Positions 7,390-14,229 of a stretch of DNA of 15,050 bases are shown piece by piece (position 1 is the first letter of the stretch; every line of letters begins with the position of its first letter). The translations under genes were made by a program, and so were the position numbers. Under the pieces are notes generated by a model. It was not told the DNA's origin, ran no database searches, and saw nothing but the letters and a program-made list of their open reading frames with translations. The stretch covers positions 1 to 15,050 of the forward strand of contig JBKHJA010000064.1 in assembly GCA_046538375.1 (NCBI GenBank). The letters are read 5' to 3'. This DNA is from JBKHJA01 sp046538375 (GTDB taxonomy: Bacteria; Acidobacteriota; Aminicenantia; Aminicenantales; Aminicenantaceae).

Positions 7390-8249
7390 CGGCCACTAGA
7401 ATTTCCCTGGGAAAATTTGAAATATACGGATTAAGAGACGGATATTTTCATCTGGACGGGGGGGCTATGTTCGGAGTTGTTCCCAAAACTCTCTGGGAAA
7501 AGAAATGCGGCGTTGACCAGAAAAACAGGATAAAGCTGGGGATGAATTCGATTCTGGTTGATACCAAGAAAGAATTGATCCTGGTGGAGACTGGTATGGG
7601 AGCGGAGATAGACCCCAAATTTCAGGAATTTTATTCTGTGGAAAGAAATCCAGGTCTGGTCCCATCGATGCAAAAATTGGGCTTTCAACCTGAAGATATA
7701 GATATTGTCATAAACACACATCTTCATTTTGACCACTGTGGAGGAAACACTCGGAAGAACAAAGCAGGGGAGTTGGTGCCCTCTTTCTCCAAAGCCCGGT
7801 ACATCATCCAGAATGGAGAATGGAAATACGCTCTTCATCCCAGTGAAAGGGATGAAGAAAGCTATCTCCAACAAAATTTTCTCCCTCTCCAGAAACATGG
7901 GGCGCTCAGCCTTGTGGACGGCAATAAGAAAATCACCGAGGGAATCGATGTCTTGATCGGTTCCGGACATACCTCCAGCCATCAGTGTGTCAAAGTCCGC
8001 TCATCCGGAAAAACCCTTTTTTTCCTGGGTGATATGGTTCCCACTTCCGCCCATATCGGTCTTTCTTATGTGATGAGCTACGATCTTTTTCCTCTTGAAA
8101 CCATGGAAAACAAAAAGAAAGTCTTTGAACAAGCCATCAAGGAGAACTGGATCTTATCCTTTGTCCATGATCCCTACCACTTCTTCGGCAAAGTGGAGAA
8201 AATAAAGAACAAATACAGATTCCGACCTGTTGATGTCAACTCTTCTTGA
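7386..8249 (+). CDS. Metallo-beta-lactamase (MBL) fold metal-dependent hydrolase
   Basis: Cytoplasmic MBL-fold hydrolase of 287 residues with no signal peptide. The dinuclear metal site is complete: H112-x-H114-x-D116-H117 in T-H-L-H-F-D-H-C-G-G-N, H195 in G-S-G-H-T-S-S-H, D216 in F-L-G-D-M, and H261 in F-V-H-D-P. The layout (HxHxDH, then H, D, H) matches the lactonase/glyoxalase-II-like COG0491 group. N-acyl-homoserine lactonases such as AiiA belong to it, along with many enzymes of unknown substrate. The ATG at 7386 overlaps the nuoI stop by four bases, so the gene is probably translated together with the nuo genes. Substrate and relation to complex I are unknown; a thioester, lactone or damaged-metabolite hydrolase would fit. 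The gene occupies the usual place of nuoJ. Confidence 0.9.
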   Translation: MTATRISLGKFEIYGLRDGYFHLDGGAMFGVVPKTLWEKKCGVDQKNRIKLGMNSILVDTKKELILVETGMGAEIDPKFQEFYSVERNPGLVPSMQKLGFQPEDIDIVINTHLHFDHCGGNTRKNKAGELVPSFSKARYIIQNGEWKYALHPSERDEESYLQQNFLPLQKHGALSLVDGNKKITEGIDVLIGSGHTSSHQCVKVRSSGKTLFFLGDMVPTSAHIGLSYVMSYDLFPLETMENKKKVFEQAIKENWILSFVHDPYHFFGKVEKIKNKYRFRPVDVNSS

Positions 8250-8327
8250 AGCTCACATCTTTCTTATAATCCTGACAAGGTGTTTTTTATAGAATGAAGA
8301 AGGAGTACTCAAGTCAGTGCCGGTTTC

Positions 8328-8356
8328 TTGCATATATGCGAAGCAGATGATATAAA
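8328..8356 (+). promoter_or_regulatory. Possible sigma70-type promoter for the small zinc-ribbon gene
   Basis: TTGCAT (8328-8333) and TATAAA (8351-8356) are separated by 17 bp. The -10 matches the consensus at five of six positions and the -35 at three of six. The box lies 38 bp before the ATG at 8395. The perfect palindrome GCATATATGC (8330-8339) overlaps the -35 and could be an operator, though a 10-bp AT-rich palindrome can occur by chance. This rests on sequence pattern only. Confidence 0.4.
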
Positions 8357-8380
8357 TATTTTTAATGGGATGGATTTAAG

Positions 8381-8387
8381 AAAAGGA
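8381..8387 (+). promoter_or_regulatory. Ribosome binding site of the small zinc-ribbon gene
   Basis: AAAAGGA ends 7 bp before the ATG at 8395. This well-spaced Shine-Dalgarno supports translation of the short gene that follows. Confidence 0.65.
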
Positions 8388-8394
8388 TCACAGC

Positions 8395-8553
8395 ATGAAA
8401 AAAGAAGTGAAAAAAATATCATGTCATGTCTGCAAAAAGATGATTCCCAAGTCCACTGCCTTACACGCAGAAGGAAAGGAATACGTGCTGCATTTCTGTG
8501 ACATCGAATGCATGGACTACTGGAAAAAAAAGGAAAAAGAAAAAGCAGATTAA
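8395..8553 (+). CDS. Small four-cysteine zinc-ribbon-like protein (DUF3330/TRASH-like)
   Basis: A 52-residue cytoplasmic protein. C10-x2-C13 (S-C-H-V-C-K-K) and C35-x3-C39 (H-F-C-D-I-E-C) form a likely single metal site, probably zinc. The core reads cysteine pair, K-M-I-P-K-S-T-A, a short linker, then Y-V-L-H-F-C and a W/K-rich tail. It closely resembles the small DUF3330-type domain I remember from short proteins and from the ends of some sulfur- or metal-related proteins; no function is established from sequence. The start is supported by a good ribosome binding site (8381-8387) and a plausible promoter. No other gene shares its strand within 140 bp upstream. A longer reading frame overlapping it from 8498 is low-complexity and lysine-rich and is probably not real. 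Confidence 0.72.
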   Translation: MKKEVKKISCHVCKKMIPKSTALHAEGKEYVLHFCDIECMDYWKKKEKEKAD

Positions 8554-8765
8554 AAAGCAAAGGAGAAAAGCTTTCTTCCATAAAATATTCTCCTTAACCA
8601 TCAGCCTTTTCCCGCTGTCTTCTCTAAAAATATCAGACCAGAAACTTTTTTCCCTGGATGAAGTCTTCACCTGGAGTTTCCTCTATATTTTATATGGAAG
8701 TAACGCAGTCCCTTCATAATAAAGAGATTGGAGACAGAATAAAATGATGGAGATTTAAATACAGG

Positions 8766-8802
8766 CAGGGCGCCTCTCCACCCTAAGAGCAGAGGACCCC
8801 TG
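8766..8802 (+). repeat. Two-part hairpin (inverted repeat) in the peptidase leader
   Basis: CAGGG (8766-8770) pairs with CCCTG (8798-8802), and CCTCT (8773-8777) pairs with AGAGG (8791-8795). The helices are separated by a 2x2 internal loop (CG opposite AC) and closed by a 13-nt loop. All ten pairs are Watson-Crick, mostly G-C. An A-run, not a T-run, follows, so it is not a classical terminator on the + strand. It lies 77 bp before the peptidase ATG and may be a leader-RNA element or a protein-binding site. Confidence 0.45.
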
Positions 8803-8863
8803 GAATATTCAAAAAAAGCTTGATTTCAACAATAAAATTTTGAAAATACAGAATGCATAAATA

Positions 8864-8874
8864 GAGGAGGGAGG
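8864..8874 (+). promoter_or_regulatory. Strong ribosome binding site of the M1 peptidase gene
   Basis: GAGGAGGGAGG ends 5 bp before the ATG at 8880. It contains two overlapping Shine-Dalgarno cores (AGGAGG and GGAGG), far stronger than those inside the nuo operon. This fixes the start and suggests good translation. Confidence 0.75.
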
Positions 8875-8879
8875 ACCGC

Positions 8880-11003
8880 ATGAAAACCAAATTTCTTTTT
8901 TCTGAATTCTTTCTTCTTTTCTCCTGCCTTCTTGTAACCTGCCCGGAAATTCTTCTGGCTCAACAAAGGATAAGCAACGTAAAATATGAGATATGGGTAG
9001 AATTGGACCACCAGAACAGAATGCTCTATGGTAAAGAAGATATCTTCTGGCACAACAAAACCAGCCATGAAGCCAAAGACATGTGGTTTCATCTCTACTT
9101 CAATGCTTTCAAGAACGAGAAAAGCACCATGTTTCAGGAGTCCAGAGAAGAGTGGTTTGAACCTTTACAGGTAAAACTCAAAAAGGGCCAATGGGGATGG
9201 GTGGATGTCACTCAAATAAGACTGGCGGATGGAACAGATCTAAAGCCCACCATGGAGTATATCACTCAGGATAAACCCGTTCATCCCGGAGATCAGACTG
9301 TGATGCGGGTTTTGCTGCCCCAATCCGTTAAGCCAGGAGAAGAAATCCATCTGAAGCTTGAATTCCGATCTAAAATTCCCCGGGGGATACTTCGCACAGG
9401 TTACTACCAGGATTCCTATTTTCTTGCCCAGTGGTTTCCCAAACCAGGTGTTTATGAAGAAGATGGGAATTGGAATTGCCATGAGTATCACCTCAGTTCT
9501 GAATTCTATGCTGATTTTGCCGATTTTACCGTCCACATCACCGTACCTGAAAATTTTGTGGTGGGAGCTTCTGGAAAAAAGACAGAAGTGGCAGCCGAGG
9601 AAAAGAGAGGGACAGTCACTTATACCTTTTACCAACACAACATCCATGATTTTGCCTGGACGGCTGATCCAGATTTGATCAAGGTGGAAAGAGATTTTAT
9701 TGCTTCTCAGGAAGTGACATCCCAGGAATATCAGGAAATTTCCCACAAACTCCAACTGCCTTTGGAGGAAGTCAAACTCCCGGACGTTAAGATGATCCTG
9801 TTGATTGAACCTGAACACAAAGGGCAGATCGATCGCCATTTCAAGGCTCTGAAAACGGCCATAAAATATTATGGCCTGTGGTACGGGCCTTATCCATATG
9901 AGACCATCACCATGGTGGATCCCCCGTTTAGAACGGGAAGTGGAGGAATGGAGTATCCCACCTTATTCACCGCCGGCACTTCCATTTTGACCAGCAGAGA
10001 TATTCTGTCGCCTGAGAGTGTTATCATCCATGAATTTGGCCACAACTACTGGTATGGGCTTTGTGCCAACAACGAATTCGAAGAAGCCTGGCTGGATGAA
10101 GGCATCAATACTTATTCCACCGGAAAAGTAAAGGCAAAGGGATATGGTCAGGGTGTCTTCCCCCTGTTTCCTACTCGATTCAACAGGATCCCTCTCACCT
10201 GGTTCCTTGAGTTTCCTAAGGGCTTGGACTACCAATCCGACCGGGCTGCGGGAATACATGTGGCGGAGCTTGACCCCATCAACATCTTTTCCTGGAAATT
10301 TTATAACCGCGGGAGCTATGGATTGAATGTCTACATGCGGGCTTCTACCTGCCTGTATACCCTGGAAAGGCTGGTGGGGCCGGAAACTATGCTCCGCATC
10401 CTCCGCACTTTTCAGATGCGCTTCCGTTATAAACATCCTCATACCCAAGATTTCATCGACGTGGTCAATGAAGTCACAGGAAAGGACTTCCAATGGTTTT
10501 TTGAAGAACTTTTCTTCAAAACCCTGAAATTTGATTACGGGATTTCTGGATTGACCTCAATGGAGAAAAAAAAACATGCCCGGGGAATCTTTGATTCAGG
10601 GAAAAAAAAGGTTGAGTTCACCAAACAGAAAATTCGGAAAATGGAAGAAAAGCAGAAAAGCGATGATGAAGAGAAGCAGTATATTACTGAGGTCAGACTC
10701 AGAAGATATGGCGAAGCAAAGCTGGGAGGGAATGTGCCGGTAAAGCTGAAGGTGGTATTTGAAGACGGATCCCAAGAGGTGCGGCACTGGAGAGGACAGA
10801 AAAGGTGGAAAAAATACACTTTTATAAAAACAGCCAAAGCCCGCTACGCTCAAATCGATCCTGAAAACATCTGGCTCATCGACTCTAACCTATCCAACAA
10901 CAGTTTAAAAAGAAAATCCTCAAGAAAAGGCATTTTGAAGCTCACCTCGAAGCTTTTGTTCTGGGTCCAAAATTATCTCCAGTTTCTGGCTGCCTGGAGC
11001 TGA
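8880..11003 (+). CDS. Secreted M1-family zinc metallopeptidase (aminopeptidase N-like)
   Basis: Zinc-dependent peptidase, 707 residues. A signal peptide covers about residues 1-28 (basic n-region, F/L-rich core, likely cut near L-L-A-Q), so it acts outside the cytoplasm. A beta-rich N-terminal domain follows. The active site has H384-E385-F-G-H388 and E407 (HExxH-x18-E) with the expected N-E-F-E-E-A-W-L-D-E-G context. G-G-M-E-Y-P at 355-360 stands in for the GxMEN exopeptidase motif, with Tyr in place of Asn. Catalytic and helical domains run to about residue 560. A Lys/Glu-rich linker (562-605) contains A9 and A8 runs that remain in frame. A beta-type tail ends in a hydrophobic, aromatic segment (about 685-707) that may tether it to the membrane. 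Substrate preference is unknown. The next gene begins 15 bp downstream. Confidence 0.92.
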   Translation: MKTKFLFSEFFLLFSCLLVTCPEILLAQQRISNVKYEIWVELDHQNRMLYGKEDIFWHNKTSHEAKDMWFHLYFNAFKNEKSTMFQESREEWFEPLQVKLKKGQWGWVDVTQIRLADGTDLKPTMEYITQDKPVHPGDQTVMRVLLPQSVKPGEEIHLKLEFRSKIPRGILRTGYYQDSYFLAQWFPKPGVYEEDGNWNCHEYHLSSEFYADFADFTVHITVPENFVVGASGKKTEVAAEEKRGTVTYTFYQHNIHDFAWTADPDLIKVERDFIASQEVTSQEYQEISHKLQLPLEEVKLPDVKMILLIEPEHKGQIDRHFKALKTAIKYYGLWYGPYPYETITMVDPPFRTGSGGMEYPTLFTAGTSILTSRDILSPESVIIHEFGHNYWYGLCANNEFEEAWLDEGINTYSTGKVKAKGYGQGVFPLFPTRFNRIPLTWFLEFPKGLDYQSDRAAGIHVAELDPINIFSWKFYNRGSYGLNVYMRASTCLYTLERLVGPETMLRILRTFQMRFRYKHPHTQDFIDVVNEVTGKDFQWFFEELFFKTLKFDYGISGLTSMEKKKHARGIFDSGKKKVEFTKQKIRKMEEKQKSDDEEKQYITEVRLRRYGEAKLGGNVPVKLKVVFEDGSQEVRHWRGQKRWKKYTFIKTAKARYAQIDPENIWLIDSNLSNNSLKRKSSRKGILKLTSKLLFWVQNYLQFLAAWS

Positions 11004-11018
11004 AGAAAGGAGACAAAG

Positions 11019-11876
11019 ATGGGAATTCTTAAAACTCTGGCCAAAGGTTTTCGCACCGCCCTCAAAACATGGAAAGTAATAATTTATCTATGGCTGGCCA
11101 ATTTCATCTTTTCCATCTTGGTGGTGACTCCTTTTTATTTCCTTCTGGGAAAAGATTTCTCACGTTCTCTTATGGGAGACCAGGTAGCCAAAGGATTTGA
11201 CCTTGTCTGGTTTGGTGACCTCATCTACAAATACAAGAATTTCTATCCTGCCTTTCTAGGCTGGTTTCTGGTTCCAGCAATTTTTTTTCTTTTCATCTTC
11301 ATCTTCCTAAACGGAGGAATTCTGGGAAGGATTGCTCATCCACAGGAAAGAGTGAATCCACAAAACTTCTTTGCTGATTGTGGAAAATACTTTTTCCGGT
11401 TTTTCAGAGTATTCCTGATTTCTCTGGCCGGGTATCTGGTGGTGTTTGGATTGATCTTTAGGGGAGTTTCAGCCCTGTTCAGGTTATGGACAGACCAGGC
11501 TTCCACCGAGTGGCCCCTTATTTTCGCCTCTAACCTCAAGTTTTTGACCATGATCCTTCTCTTCTCCGCGGTCAGGATGTTCTTTGATTATGTCAGAGTG
11601 CGGCTGGTGATGGAACAAAGCAAAAAGGCCCTTCGGGCTACTGTTTTGAATTTCTCGTTTTTGGGAAAAAAATTTGGAAGAGCCTGGATTCTCTATCTGA
11701 TGGTTGCTGTTCTGGGAATCATTTTTTGGGTGATTTATCTGGTTTTTTCCCGGCTCCTCACCAGTATCGGCCTGGTGTTTGTGGTCGCTTTCATATGGCA
11801 GCAAATCTATATCCTTTCCAGGATGTGGATCAGAGTCCTGTTTTTCTCCACAGAATATCACTTTTTTAAATCTTAA
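11019..11876 (+). CDS. Multi-pass membrane protein of unknown function, paired with the M1 peptidase
   Basis: A 285-residue integral membrane protein with about six hydrophobic helices, near residues 20-43, 78-103, 128-150, 170-190, 220-243 and 248-268. The loops are basic (for example K-T-L-A-K-G-F-R at the N-terminus). No catalytic motif or metal site is visible and I do not assign a family. A Shine-Dalgarno AAGGAG (11007-11012) lies 6 bp before the ATG, and only 15 bp separate it from the peptidase stop, so the two are probably cotranscribed. The role might be membrane placement or regulation of the peptidase, or it may be unrelated. That link is inference from position only. The gene ends 52 bp from the convergent gene, and no clear terminator lies between them. 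Confidence 0.85.
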   Translation: MGILKTLAKGFRTALKTWKVIIYLWLANFIFSILVVTPFYFLLGKDFSRSLMGDQVAKGFDLVWFGDLIYKYKNFYPAFLGWFLVPAIFFLFIFIFLNGGILGRIAHPQERVNPQNFFADCGKYFFRFFRVFLISLAGYLVVFGLIFRGVSALFRLWTDQASTEWPLIFASNLKFLTMILLFSAVRMFFDYVRVRLVMEQSKKALRATVLNFSFLGKKFGRAWILYLMVAVLGIIFWVIYLVFSRLLTSIGLVFVVAFIWQQIYILSRMWIRVLFFSTEYHFFKS

Positions 11877-11928
11877 ACGGGGACGGTTCTCTTTTTCAGC
11901 GAGTATACATCACCCTCTATTTTTGATC

Positions 11929-14037
11929 TCATTCAAAGACTTCTATTTCAAAAATAGACCAGTAGTACACCTCATGCTCACCCGTATTCACAATGTTGAT
12001 ATACCTTGCCTGTACAGGAGAAAAGGTGATATCCAAACAAAGATCTTTGGCTTTTAAGAAAGAAGTGATAGGAAGATAGGTTTCTCTTTGCTCAGCCACT
12101 TTATTCCATGTCCTTTTGTCTGAGGAAACTTCTACCCTGTAGCCTCGGGGATAATCAAGGGATCTTTTCCCCAGATTAAGCGAAACTCCCTGGATTTGAT
12201 GAACAGCTCCGAGATCGAGCTCAAAAAAAACTCCCTTTTTCTGAGGTCCACTGTCCCATCGTGTGGAAATATCGCCATCCAGAGCAAATCCTGCCTTCTG
12301 GTTTTTGACATTGGACCGAGCCTGCCAGCCTTGTCTGGCAATGGTGGACCGCTTATCCAAAAATACTTTTCCCCTCCCTGCCTTCATAGGAACATTTAGT
12401 CGGTAGACATGGGCATCTCCCAGTTTGGCCACAAACTGAACCCTCTTCTTCAGACCTTTCAATTTTCTCAATAAAGCTCCCAGCTCTTTTTTTTCATACT
12501 GGGATGAATGAATGATGATATATTTGATGCCCAAGACTTCTAGGTCTCTGATATTTTTTTCCAGATAATCCTGTTGCCAGCGTCTCTTAATCTCATCGTA
12601 CAGGGGAGGAAAATATCCACTGCATCCGTTCACCAACTTTTTCCAGTGATAGGTCGAATAGTACATTCTGGGACATTCTACGTAGGCAATCCTTTGCTGC
12701 TGCTGGGGCAAAGGAAGTTCGATAACAGCAAAGTTATCCTTTTTGGCTGCCAGCCATTTATAGACTGCTGGAATATTGTCTTTTATTGATACCTCTTTTA
12801 GGGGAATGGGTAAAGAGAAATATTCCGTTAAGATAACCAGAAAAAGGCAGCCTGTAATAAAATATTGAACTTTCCTCTTGATATGGAGATATGAAAAAAG
12901 GAATTTTGTTCCGAAGGCAGCCAGAACGGCCAGAGAAAGCATGACCATGATGTGAAAACGAGAGGCTACTCTTAATCCGTCAAACCCAGGCACATATTTG
13001 TATAAAAATATATAAGGACCGTGGGGACCAAAAGTAAAAAGAAAGGAGAGAGTCAACATGAAGAAGTAAATCAGGATAGGATTGTCTATGATTGACTTAT
13101 TTCGTCTTTTTTTCTTCGCCAAGTAGGCAACACCGAAAACCGCCAGCAAAAACGGCAACACTCCAGGAAATAACTCCCCCTCTTGTTTTAAAAATCGAAC
13201 AGTAAGATCGCCGTATAGCCGGTTTAGCGGGGATGTGGCCAAAAAGCTGGTGAGATCAGCATAATGGAGATTTTTTCTAGCAAATCCCATTTCTTGGCGC
13301 ACCAGGTAATACTGGCGGAAAAAGGGACCGGCCACCACCAACACCGTAAAACCAGCAATGATCATCTTAGCCCAGAATCGTCCGTCTCTCCATCTTTTTT
13401 TTGATATCATATAGACAAAGAGATAAAGGCTCACAAAAAGCGAAAGATACATAGCGTAATAACCGTTAGCCAGCACCTGAAACAGGAAAAAAAAGGTAAA
13501 AAGAAACAGATGCCTGTATTGCTCTTTTTCACAGAATTTATGGAGAAAAAGAAAAGTGAGCGGAATCCCACCAGCGGTGATGACCTGCAGATGGCCTAAG
13601 TGAGCAATCATGAACGGAGAAAAAGAGTAGATGATTCCAGCAACCAATCCTCCCAGTGTGGTCCTGGTCAAGTGACGGGCCAGGAAAAACATACCCAGGC
13701 CTGAGGTTACAAAAGAAAACAAGAACACGAAATTGTAGGCTAAGATAGGATTCTTGGACAGAAGCAAAACCGGAAGGGCTATCAGAGTCTGAGATAAAAG
13801 GTATTCTGAGTAGGCCAAGGTCCTCTGGTGAGGATAAAAAATATTGGCATCAAAATAATCCTGGATATCCAGATGCGTTATTTTTCGTGCATTCCAAGAC
13901 ATGATCCACGTATTCAACAAGGGATCCCCCCGGTCTCTGACTGATGATCCCATATTGAAAACAATGGGGTAGGTCATGAAGAATGTGAGAACAGTGAACA
14001 GGATAAAAACAAAAATAATTACTTTTCTATTTCTCAT
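11929..14037 (-). CDS. Membrane GT-C-like glycosyltransferase with C-terminal F5/8 type C (discoidin) domain
   Basis: A large membrane protein of about 702 residues with roughly eleven hydrophobic helices in its first 420 residues. A soluble part follows, ending in a discoidin-like domain. After the first helix comes R-D-R-G-D-P-L-L-N-T-W, an acidic first external loop typical of GT-C enzymes that use polyprenyl-linked sugar donors. Further on is D-A-N-I-F-Y-P and A-Y-S-E-Y-L-L. The last 135 or so residues contain A-L-D-G-D-I-S-T-R-W-D-S, F-E-L-D-L-G, Y-R-V-E-V-S-S-D and a closing R-Y-I-N-I-V, the layout of F5/8 type C carbohydrate-binding domains. Donor and acceptor are unknown; cell-surface glycan or protein glycosylation is likely. 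The start is uncertain. ATG 14037 gives a short basic N-terminus before helix 1; GTG 14064 would add nine residues. Neither has a clear ribosome binding site. Confidence 0.83.
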   Translation of the reverse strand: MRNRKVIIFVFILFTVLTFFMTYPIVFNMGSSVRDRGDPLLNTWIMSWNARKITHLDIQDYFDANIFYPHQRTLAYSEYLLSQTLIALPVLLLSKNPILAYNFVFLFSFVTSGLGMFFLARHLTRTTLGGLVAGIIYSFSPFMIAHLGHLQVITAGGIPLTFLFLHKFCEKEQYRHLFLFTFFFLFQVLANGYYAMYLSLFVSLYLFVYMISKKRWRDGRFWAKMIIAGFTVLVVAGPFFRQYYLVRQEMGFARKNLHYADLTSFLATSPLNRLYGDLTVRFLKQEGELFPGVLPFLLAVFGVAYLAKKKRRNKSIIDNPILIYFFMLTLSFLFTFGPHGPYIFLYKYVPGFDGLRVASRFHIMVMLSLAVLAAFGTKFLFSYLHIKRKVQYFITGCLFLVILTEYFSLPIPLKEVSIKDNIPAVYKWLAAKKDNFAVIELPLPQQQQRIAYVECPRMYYSTYHWKKLVNGCSGYFPPLYDEIKRRWQQDYLEKNIRDLEVLGIKYIIIHSSQYEKKELGALLRKLKGLKKRVQFVAKLGDAHVYRLNVPMKAGRGKVFLDKRSTIARQGWQARSNVKNQKAGFALDGDISTRWDSGPQKKGVFFELDLGAVHQIQGVSLNLGKRSLDYPRGYRVEVSSDKRTWNKVAEQRETYLPITSFLKAKDLCLDITFSPVQARYINIVNTGEHEVYYWSIFEIEVFE

Positions 14038-14064
14038 GGCAAAACGGTTTGAAGCATCAATCAC

Positions 14065-14229
14065 GTTTGATTTAGACCATTTATAGGAGTTTTCAAACCT
14101 TTCCCCTGATAACTCGATCTAGCAAACAAGGAACATGGTTTACCAATGATAGGAAACGGCGTGTCACTGAGGCAGATTGAGTCCGGATGTTCATTTATGT
14201 TAACAATCTTGAAAAGAAAATAAGCAAAA
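14065..14229 (-). other. Gap between the SDR gene and the GT-C gene
   Basis: This stretch separates two genes of the same strand. No terminator hairpin with a T-run and no small gene is apparent. A TATAAA box read on the minus strand lies just before the alternative GTG start (14081-14086), but no matching -35 is found 16-18 bp upstream. Whether the two genes share a transcript is open. Confidence 0.4.

Larger units (their letters stand above)
8250..8394 (+). other. Intergenic gap between the nuo operon and the small zinc-ribbon gene
   Basis: This 145-bp gap probably ends the nuo transcript and starts a new one. A perfect TATAAT at 8265-8270 has no good -35 box at the right distance. At 8271-8287 a 3-bp stem (CCT/AGG, loop GACA) is followed by TG and six T residues (8283-8288). 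This is too weak to call a terminator with confidence. A better promoter and a 10-bp palindrome lie at 8328-8356. Confidence 0.5.
8554..8879 (+). other. 326-bp intergenic region upstream of the M1 peptidase gene
   Basis: No convincing gene is seen. An 8-bp perfect inverted repeat (AAGGAGAA 8560-8567, TTCTCCTT 8588-8595, 20-nt loop) follows the small gene by a few bases but lacks a T-tract. It may still end or stabilise that transcript. A two-part hairpin is at 8766-8802. Downstream, TTGATT (8820-8825) and A/T-rich sequence up to 8862 could include a promoter, but no -10 box at proper spacing stands out. Confidence 0.5.

Noticed and set aside
8271..8288. Possible intrinsic terminator after the MBL hydrolase gene
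   Set aside because: The stem has only three pairs before the T-run, too weak to call.
8498..8719. Open frame of 73 codons overlapping the small zinc-ribbon gene
   Set aside because: Lysine/arginine-rich low-complexity start, no ribosome binding site, and it overlaps a better supported gene in another frame.
9240..9839. Minus-strand open frame (199 codons) inside the M1 peptidase gene
   Set aside because: It is a shadow of the peptidase reading frame, without ribosome binding site or domain.
10566..10610. A9 and A8 runs in the peptidase gene as a possible programmed frameshift or assembly error
   Set aside because: The frame continues through both runs into a sensible beta-rich tail and the stop lies just before the next gene's ribosome binding site, so no frameshift is needed.
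11877..11928. Expected bidirectional terminator between convergent genes
   Set aside because: No hairpin with flanking T- or A-runs is visible in these 52 bases.
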